From Kiritimatiellota bacterium (lineage in GTDB: Bacteria > Verrucomicrobiota > Lentisphaeria > Victivallales > JAADHT01), in contig JAADHT010000037.1 in assembly GCA_013151705.1 (NCBI GenBank), positions 2,855 through 9,023 on the forward strand: a DNA stretch of 6,169 bases, given 5' to 3'. Position 1 is the first letter of the stretch. Every line of letters starts with the position of its first letter. A model generated the notes under the pieces. It worked only from the letters and a program-made list of their open reading frames with translations, ran no database searches and was not told where the DNA came from. Below are positions 1 to 4,436 of the stretch, one piece after another. Made by a program: the position numbers and the translations under genes.

Positions 1-603
1 GCCGACACCGCCGTTGAGGTTTTCAGCATAATGCGAGCGGAATCAGCGGTCAAACGCTCCGAAATAGTACTCCTGGTGCTTGAGGCTGGATTGAACGGCG
101 CCACCGCTCAAGACAAAAAAATAGGAAAAATGATAGAATCCTCGGGAAAAGGTTGCGTGATCGTCGCAAACAAATGGGATAAATGCCAAGGAGTCAAACC
201 AAAGAGCGTAGTCGAGGAGATACGCTCGACCATGCCGTTTCTGCGCTACGCCCCAGTGATCTGCGCCTCCGCGAAAACAGGCGAGAATATGAGGATGATT
301 CTCCAAGAGACATCAAAACTCAAAGAGCGAATCGACTCCAGAATACCAACTCCGTTGCTTAACAGGATACTTCAAGACGCCGTGTTACGCAATCCACCTC
401 CGTTCCAAGGCGGAAAACCCTTGAAAATCTACTACGCCACAAAGTCCGACTCCATGCCGCCGACGTTTCTCCTTTTCGTGAACGATCCAAAAAAATGTCC
501 GAGAAACTACGATCTCTATCTGAGGAACACTTTGAGATCCCACTTGGACTTGATCGGTCTTCCAATAGAGCTGAAATTGAGAAAAAGAGAGAAACCACGG
601 TGA
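1..603 (+). CDS. der: GTPase Der (EngA), C-terminal part; 5' end outside the window
   Basis: Der is an essential tandem-domain GTPase that acts in the cytoplasm in maturation of the 50S ribosomal subunit. The 200 residues visible are the end of the second G domain and the C-terminal KH-like domain. The G4 motif NKWD lies at visible residues 57-60 and the G5 motif SAKTG at 90-94. From about residue 115 the KH-like domain follows, with recognisable family signatures KIYYAT, PPTFLLFVNDP, NYDLYLRNTLR and GLPIELKLRKR. The frame is open from base 1, so the first G domain and the P-loop of the second lie upstream of the window. The C-terminus is complete and basic, as is usual in the family. The stop codon TGA overlaps the start of the downstream kinase gene by one base, which implies a shared transcript. 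I am very sure of the identity; nothing looks damaged. Confidence 0.96.
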   Translation, partial: ADTAVEVFSIMRAESAVKRSEIVLLVLEAGLNGATAQDKKIGKMIESSGKGCVIVANKWDKCQGVKPKSVVEEIRSTMPFLRYAPVICASAKTGENMRMILQETSKLKERIDSRIPTPLLNRILQDAVLRNPPPFQGGKPLKIYYATKSDSMPPTFLLFVNDPKKCPRNYDLYLRNTLRSHLDLIGLPIELKLRKREKPR

Positions 604-1745
604 TGAAAACCAATGAAACAAATCAATCTCTTGTGGTTACGAGAGCTTTTACGGAGGAGCCTGACGGAAAACGTTTTAACTCCGCGAAACTTTCACCAGG
701 CGACCGATTCGGCAATTACGAGATAATCGACTTCATCGCTCGAGGCGGAAGCGGCGCGGTGCACCTAGCGGAACACACGGATCTAAACAGAACAGTGGCT
801 TTGAAAATCGTCTCATCCCATTTGGCCGAGGACGACTCTTTCCGTGAAATGTTCACTAGGGAGGCCAAGGCGTCCTCCAAATTAAACCACCCGAACATAG
901 TGCAGACCTATGACGCTGGGACTATCGACGGAACACCCTATCTGGCGATGGAGTACATCGAGGGCGGAAGTCTGAAAGACTATGTGGGATTACCACCCGA
1001 AGAGTCGATGCCATTGCCGAAACTGCTCTCAATAATGCGTGATGTCGCCGACGCGCTCCGATACGGACAAGAGACGCTGCAACTGACGCACGGTGATATA
1101 AAACCTGAAAACATTCTACTCTCCTTCGACGACAAACCCCACCTCGCCGATTTCGGTCTTTCGGAGACGATCGCATCCAAAAAAAAGATGGAGGGAAACT
1201 CTACCAAAGTTCTGGCCACCCCCGTCTACGTGGCGCCTGAAATTGTGGCGAGACAAGCTTTACCTGGCGATCCGCGCCCCGATATATACTCTTTCGGTTG
1301 TATGATGTTCCATCTCATAACCGGAGAACCTCCGTTCAAAGCCTCGGATGTCTCGGCGCTGATTTTGAGCCATATGCGGAAAAAAGCCCCATCCCTGATG
1401 TCTCTAGTGCCGGGAATATGCAAAAACCTCAGCGATCTGGTCGATGAGATGCTGCAGAAACATCCAAACGACAGACCACAAAACTGGATTGAGGCGCGGA
1501 ACAGGATATCAGACATAATCGAAGAGCTGAAACACCCGAGAACGCACATTCTGAAACGCCATATAGCGTTGGTGGTGGCTTTCACTCAAATAGAACTCAA
1601 AATCCTCATTGCCGCATGCGCGGCGTTGATGATATACCTGCACCCCGTTCTAGGCACTTTTCTAGCGGCTCTCATTCTTTTGATCAACTATCTTATAAAA
1701 TCGCTCAAAGAACCACAAAACTGGCTCGGGATATTCAAGGAGTGA
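603..1745 (+). CDS. Hanks-type (eukaryote-like) serine/threonine protein kinase with C-terminal membrane hairpin
   Basis: A 380-residue Ser/Thr protein kinase. The kinase domain spans about residues 39-310. The glycine loop is I-A-R-G-G-S-G at 45-51, with Ala46 where the first Gly is usual. Lys68 (VALK) and Glu87 of helix C form the expected salt bridge. The catalytic loop HGDIKPEN is at 163-170 with Asp165 and Asn170, DFG at 183-185, APE at 211-213, DIYSFG at 227-232 and the late Arg at 291. All catalytic residues are present, but HGD replaces HRD, making it a non-RD kinase. Residues about 321-366 are hydrophobic and probably form two closely spaced membrane helices, leaving no sizeable extracellular sensor domain, unlike PASTA kinases. 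The ATG at 603 shares its A with the der stop (TGATG). No strong Shine-Dalgarno precedes it, so coupling to der translation is likely. An in-frame ATG at 495 lies wholly inside der and only adds a shadow of that gene. Its substrate is unknown. Confidence 0.93.
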   Translation: MKTNETNQSLVVTRAFTEEPDGKRFNSAKLSPGDRFGNYEIIDFIARGGSGAVHLAEHTDLNRTVALKIVSSHLAEDDSFREMFTREAKASSKLNHPNIVQTYDAGTIDGTPYLAMEYIEGGSLKDYVGLPPEESMPLPKLLSIMRDVADALRYGQETLQLTHGDIKPENILLSFDDKPHLADFGLSETIASKKKMEGNSTKVLATPVYVAPEIVARQALPGDPRPDIYSFGCMMFHLITGEPPFKASDVSALILSHMRKKAPSLMSLVPGICKNLSDLVDEMLQKHPNDRPQNWIEARNRISDIIEELKHPRTHILKRHIALVVAFTQIELKILIAACAALMIYLHPVLGTFLAALILLINYLIKSLKEPQNWLGIFKE

Positions 1746-1756
1746 AAAATTGGAGA

Positions 1757-1833
1757 ACTCGTGGACGAGTCCGCGCGTTTGCTCCCACGCTAAGCGCGTT
1801 CATTCGTGCAATTACTGTAATTCGTGGACGAAT
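1757..1833. repeat. Pair of near-identical palindromes around CGTGGACG, plus an AT palindrome
   Basis: Two 14-bp inverted repeats share the core TCGTGGACGA: ACTCGTGGACGAGT at 1757-1770 and ATTCGTGGACGAAT at 1820-1833. Each has perfect 6-bp arms about a central GG. The outer bases differ between copies but differ in a compensating way (CT/AG versus TT/AA), so the pairing is preserved. A third perfect palindrome, AATTACTGTAATT, lies at 1810-1822 and partly overlaps the second copy. From memory, sequences of the form ATTCGTG-N-AATTCGTGGACG recur between genes in several bacterial genomes, so this may be one copy of a dispersed repeat. A terminator or RNA-end-stabilising role is inference. Confidence 0.55.
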
Positions 1834-1890
1834 ATTTGACCTTTCTGAGAAGGCAGGCATCGAGAAACGGCACTGGAACCAGCTTCGCGA

Positions 1891-1910
1891 GTCCCGCGAG
1901 AATCGCGGAC
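1891..1910. terminator. GC-rich hairpin between convergent genes, possible terminator
   Basis: The arms CCGCGA (1894-1899) and TCGCGG (1903-1908) are perfectly complementary about a GAA loop, and the stem extends to eight pairs with one bulged C. It lies 36 bp beyond the stop of the phosphoglycosyl transferase gene on the minus strand and could end that transcript. No T-run follows on either strand, so intrinsic termination is unproven. Confidence 0.3.
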
Positions 1911-1945
1911 CGCGCCATAGAGACTGTGTGTTGTTTAGCAATTGC

Positions 1946-2554
1946 TCATCCCCCCTTGAACACAACCGCGAAAGTCGCGAGAATCACCTTCGCGTCGCCG
2001 AGAAAAGTGATATTTTCCAGATACCGCTCGTACAGTTCAATCTTGCGCGGAAGAACATTCTCAACGTATTCCCGCTCGGGATCCTCGGCCGTCGCCAAAA
2101 TCTCCTCCTCGTTCCGGAACTCGACCGAGGCGGGATCGGTGATCCCGGGGCGTATCGACAGTATTTTCAACCATCTATCCGGAAACATCTCGATATATTT
2201 CGCCACTTCCGGACGCGGCCCCACCAGAGACATATCTCCCTTGATGACGTTCACCAGCTGCGGCAGCTCGTCAATCTTCGTCTTGCGCAGCACCGCGCCT
2301 ATCCTAGTCGCGCGCTTTCCGGAACCAGGCTCGAAATCCTTTCCATCGGTATCGTCGCGCACCGTCATCGAGCGGAACTTCAGAATATAGAAAAATCCAC
2401 CGTTCAATCCACCCCGCCTCTGCCTGAAGACGACCGGTCCTTTCGAATCGAGTTTTATCAAAACGGCGACAAGCAGAAACAACGGAGCCAACGCCAACAG
2501 CATCGGTACCGCCACAAGCAAATCGCACAAGCGTTTCAGGTTATTTCGATACAA
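1946..2554 (-). CDS. Small monotopic phosphoglycosyl transferase (PglC/WcaJ C-terminal type sugar transferase)
   Basis: This 202-residue enzyme belongs to the bacterial sugar-transferase family that moves a phospho-sugar from a UDP-sugar to undecaprenyl phosphate at the inner face of the cytoplasmic membrane, the first membrane step of capsule, exopolysaccharide or glycan assembly. Residues about 10-33 form the single hydrophobic re-entrant helix. Family motifs follow in order: KFRSM (59-63), the catalytic Asp95-Glu96 pair within KIDELPQL, SLVGPRP (109-115) and RPGITD (135-140). The length fits the minimal PglC-like form without the N-terminal membrane domain of WcaJ/WbaP. The start is TTG at 2554: the frame has a stop codon five codons upstream and no ATG or GTG before the helix, and a GGAGAG ribosome site sits 5 nt ahead. 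The gene overlaps the 3' end of wecB by 14 bp, so they form one operon. The sugar transferred cannot be deduced from sequence. Confidence 0.93.
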   Translation of the reverse strand: MYRNNLKRLCDLLVAVPMLLALAPLFLLVAVLIKLDSKGPVVFRQRRGGLNGGFFYILKFRSMTVRDDTDGKDFEPGSGKRATRIGAVLRKTKIDELPQLVNVIKGDMSLVGPRPEVAKYIEMFPDRWLKILSIRPGITDPASVEFRNEEEILATAEDPEREYVENVLPRKIELYERYLENITFLGDAKVILATFAVVFKGG

Positions 2555-2559
2555 GGAGT

Positions 2560-2565
2560 CTCTCC
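2560..2565 (-). promoter_or_regulatory. Ribosome binding site that supports the TTG start of the phosphoglycosyl transferase
   Basis: On the minus strand GGAGAG is followed by 5 nt and then TTG (2554-2552). With an in-frame TAG at 2569-2567 just upstream, it makes this TTG the only credible start. The site lies inside the last codons of wecB. Confidence 0.7.
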
Positions 2566-3020
2566 ACTATTTTTCCCGCCGCGTCGCCGTCCCCGTAGGG
2601 CTTGACATCCGTCTTTCTCGGCGGATTCGCCGCGAATTCCGCGACCGCGGTCTCTATAGCCTCCCGCGAGGCGCCGACCAGCTTGTTCCATCCCAACTCC
2701 AACGTCTCCACCCATTCAGTATCGTCGCGGAGCGTCACGCAGGGCACATCGTAGAAAAACGCCTCTTTCTGAATCCCGCCGGAATCCGTCAAGATTATTT
2801 TGGAGCCTTTTTCAAGCAACAGCATATCCAAATATCCTACCGGCTCGACGATTCTCACCTTGTCCGAAAACGAAAGCCCGTATTCCTCCAAAAACGACTT
2901 CGTCCGAGGGTGCATCGGATATAAAACCACAGTTTTCTCGGAGAGCAAGTTCACCGCGGCGACGATATCCGCGAGTCTCGCGGGATCATTCGTGTTCTCG
3001 GCGCGGTGGCAAGTCAGCAC

Positions 3021-3040
3021 AATATATTCAAAATATATTC
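3021..3040. repeat. 11-bp tandem duplication that disrupts wecB
   Basis: The 9-mer AATATATTC occurs at 3021-3029 and again at 3032-3040, separated by AA, giving a period of 11 bp. Because 11 is not a multiple of three, the extra copy moves wecB out of frame: one frame runs into TGA at 3014-3016 after RGEYILNILC, and the other continues as EYIVLTCHRAEN. Deleting one 11-bp unit restores the canonical sequence. The AATATATT core is itself palindromic. Confidence 0.88.
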
Positions 3041-3729
3041 GCCGCGAGCGAGCGCGAATCCCGCGAGCGGATCGCGTTCGCGTTCGGCGATGGAATGAAA
3101 ACGCAACGCGCAATCGTACATCACGTCGCCCACGAGGACCGCCGTATCCCCCCTCCCCTCGTTCGTCAAGTTTTCGACGGCCACGCGCGTGGAGCAGAAA
3201 TTCAAATCAGAGGTGTGATCCGCCACAACTCTGTTTATCTCCTCCGGCATCCTTCTGTTGAATGAGCGCATCCCCGCCTCGACATGCGCCACGGGTATAT
3301 GAAGCTTGACAGCCGCCAGAACACCGGCGAGCGTGGAGTTGGTGTCGCCGTACAGCAAAACCCAGTCGGGCTTTTCATCGATCAAAACCTTCTCCAACCC
3401 CTCGAGCATCGCAGCAGTCTGGGACGCGTGCGAACCGGATCCGACCTCAAGATTGTGTTTCTCCTTTGGGATCCCCAACTCTCTGAAAAAAACATCGGAC
3501 ATTACCGGGTCGTAGTGCTGGCCGGTGTGAATCAACACCTCCTCCAAATCCGCTCCGTCGGCCCTCATCTCCGCGAGTCTCGCGGAAACCGCCGCCGCCT
3601 TCACGAATTGGGGACGAGCCCCTATTATCGTGCATATTCTCATCTTTGAAATTTCCCCGTTACACAAACCGTTGTTAAAGCAATGGGAAACTACGTCCAA
3701 CTTCCGACGATTCAAGCCCATTTCATTAA

Positions 3730-3768
3730 TTAGACCTTATTCGAACAGGGTCTAGTTAGACCCTGTTC
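3730..3768. repeat. Three abutting 13-mers in direct-inverted-direct order (operator-like palindrome)
   Basis: Copy 1 is TTAGACCTTATTC (3730-3742). Copy 2, reversed, is GAACAGGGTCTAG (3743-3755), whose complement reads CTAGACCCTGTTC. Copy 3 is TTAGACCCTGTTC (3756-3768). Copies 2 and 3 form a perfect 12-bp inverted repeat with a 2-bp centre; copy 1 differs from copy 3 at two positions. The block lies 87 bp upstream of the wecB start. It could be a regulator-binding array for the wecB operon or a dispersed genomic repeat; neither role is shown by sequence alone. Confidence 0.75.
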
Positions 3769-3847
3769 ACCGCCAAATCGCCAATCATACGCTCCCCCCG
3801 GCCTCGCATGTCGCGATCTGTGCGGAGCCTGTCGAAGGATATCGGGG

Positions 3848-3882
3848 TGAGGGAAATCAAGTCGGATGTCGCAGTTCCCTCA
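3848..3882. repeat. Inverted repeat TGAGGGAA / TTCCCTCA
   Basis: Perfect 8-bp arms at 3848-3855 and 3875-3882 flank a 19-nt loop, which itself contains GTCG twice. No T-run follows on either strand, so it is not an evident intrinsic terminator. It could be part of a dispersed repeat or of the end region of the insertion sequence. Confidence 0.4.
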
Positions 3883-3983
3883 AACACAATTCCACTCATT
3901 CGGCTCGGCGCAGTAACGACGAATCAATTTTTTTCGTGCTATTCTCCCCTCGATTTGATTTTTTTTGAAAATAATTCTTCTTT

Positions 3984-4013
3984 TTGACGTTTTTTCCTTG
4001 ATATATTTGTAAG
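3984..4013 (+). promoter_or_regulatory. Possible sigma-70-like promoter of the insertion sequence
   Basis: TTGACG (3984-3989) matches five of six bases of the -35 consensus. TGTAAG (4008-4013), 18 bp downstream, matches four of six of the -10 consensus. T-runs at 3928-3934, 3959-3966 and 3981-3985 lie upstream and could act as an UP-like or curved element. Several alternative -10 hexamers exist in this AT-rich stretch, so the exact site is uncertain. Confidence 0.3.
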
Positions 4014-4048
4014 TAGTATTACTTATATGTATTTAATGTGGACAAACA

Positions 4049-4058
4049 AAGGAGGTGA
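4049..4058 (+). promoter_or_regulatory. Near-perfect Shine-Dalgarno of the accessory ORF
   Basis: AAGGAGGTGA is complementary to the anti-Shine-Dalgarno end of 16S rRNA over its full length, with GGAGG 6 nt before the ATG at 4062. It is by far the strongest ribosome site in the window and fixes this start. Confidence 0.85.
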
Positions 4059-4061
4059 CGT

Positions 4062-4436
4062 ATGCGCGGAGAGTCGATTGGGGTCATTGAAACGAGAAGG
4101 AACGCCAAGCTGAAGACATTGGCCGGGATCGGTCCGGTTCTACAAGGAACGATCAGTGCGATCGGAGTTAAATGCGGCAACCCCAATTGCAAATGCGTGA
4201 ATGGGGAGAGGCACGCCTCCAACATCCTGACTCGGAAGATCGACGGCAAAACGAAGTCCGTGTACGTTCCCGCCGGAATGCTGGAGGAAGCGAAAAAATG
4301 GACTCGGGAATACGCGAGGGCGAAAGCCTTGCTGAAAGAGATATCGGATTGCGACGAGCGAATACTCAAACTGTACGTGAAAAGCCAAAAAGCGGCAAAG
4401 GCAAACCGAGCCGCCGCCAAAAGGAGAAGCCCGTAA
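4062..4436 (+). CDS. Insertion-sequence accessory protein with Cys motif (DUF6788-like)
   Basis: A 124-residue basic protein encoded just ahead of, and overlapping, the transposase. It carries a compact cysteine motif C-x4-C-x-C (Cys38, Cys43, Cys45, in VKCGNPNCKC) with His51 nearby, then the segment TRKIDGKTKSVYVPAGMLEEAKKW (residues 65-88), and a Lys/Arg/Ala-rich, probably helical tail from about residue 90. This layout matches the small proteins I know as DUF6788 that accompany certain transposases. The family name is from memory and the function is not established; nucleic-acid binding is inferred from the charge and possible metal site. The start is fixed by the strong ribosome site. The last 139 bp overlap the transposase reading frame, which lies at -1, so a fraction of ribosomes might make a fused product, although no textbook slippery heptamer is present. 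Confidence 0.8.
   Translation: MRGESIGVIETRRNAKLKTLAGIGPVLQGTISAIGVKCGNPNCKCVNGERHASNILTRKIDGKTKSVYVPAGMLEEAKKWTREYARAKALLKEISDCDERILKLYVKSQKAAKANRAAAKRRSP

Larger units (their letters stand above)
1746..1945. other. Convergent intergenic region with short palindromes
   Basis: This 200-bp gap separates the 3' end of the kinase gene from the 3' end of the phosphoglycosyl transferase gene, which point towards each other. It should therefore carry termination signals for both. I see several hairpins (annotated separately) but no classic hairpin plus T-run terminator in either direction. A direct repeat ATTCGTG occurs at 1802-1808 and 1820-1826, and GCGCGTT at 1773-1779 and 1794-1800. Reading frames crossing this gap have no protein-like character. 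Confidence 0.6.
2541..3643 (-). pseudogene. wecB: UDP-N-acetylglucosamine 2-epimerase (non-hydrolysing), frameshifted by an 11-bp duplication
   Basis: WecB interconverts UDP-GlcNAc and UDP-ManNAc in the cytoplasm for surface polysaccharides. The N-terminal piece (ATG at 3643, stop at 3014) gives 209 residues: GARPQFVKAA (8-17), HTGQHYD (39-45), Asp100 in LLYGDT, Glu122 in HVEAGMR and Glu134 in MPEEINR. These match the catalytic Asp95, Glu117 and Glu131 of E. coli WecB with the same spacing. The C-terminal piece, in another frame, holds CHRAEN (catalytic His), LTDSGGIQKEA and VTLRDDTEWVET and ends at 2541. The break is at 3021-3040, where an extra 11 bp shifts the frame. Removing it gives an uninterrupted 363-residue protein of normal length, reading ARGEYIVLTCHRAEN. 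No other defect is visible, so the lesion looks recent. The start at 3643 was chosen because MRICTIIGARPQF is the usual N-terminus; a 26-residue extension to 3721 is possible but not family-like. The downstream phosphoglycosyl transferase gene overlaps its end. Confidence 0.9.
3644..4061. other. Divergent intergenic region between wecB and the insertion sequence
   Basis: These 418 bp lie between the start of wecB (minus) and the first ORF of the insertion sequence (plus), and no reading frame in them looks like protein. From left to right they hold the presumed wecB leader, the triple 13-mer at 3730-3768, a stretch with GAGCCTGTCGAAGGAT at 3825-3840, an inverted repeat at 3848-3882 and, from about 3922, a strongly AT-rich stretch with T-runs leading to the Shine-Dalgarno at 4049. 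The left end of the insertion sequence must lie somewhere here. I could not identify a convincing wecB promoter. Confidence 0.6.

Noticed and set aside
495..602. Upstream ATG extending the kinase by 36 residues
   Set aside because: The extension lies wholly inside der in another frame and has no kinase-like content; TGATG at 601-605 is the natural start.
1735..1965. Small minus-strand ORF of 76 codons between the convergent genes
   Set aside because: It consists largely of translated palindromes and repeats, overlaps both neighbours and has no conserved features.
1616..2605. Plus-strand open frame of 329 codons across the phosphoglycosyl transferase
   Set aside because: It is antisense to a clear, motif-complete gene, its translation is Arg/His/Gln-rich low-quality sequence, and it begins inside the kinase gene.
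3014..3113. Programmed frameshift in wecB instead of a mutation
   Set aside because: There is no slippery heptamer, the N-terminal frame stops soon after the duplication, and simple removal of 11 bp restores the family consensus, so duplication explains it better.
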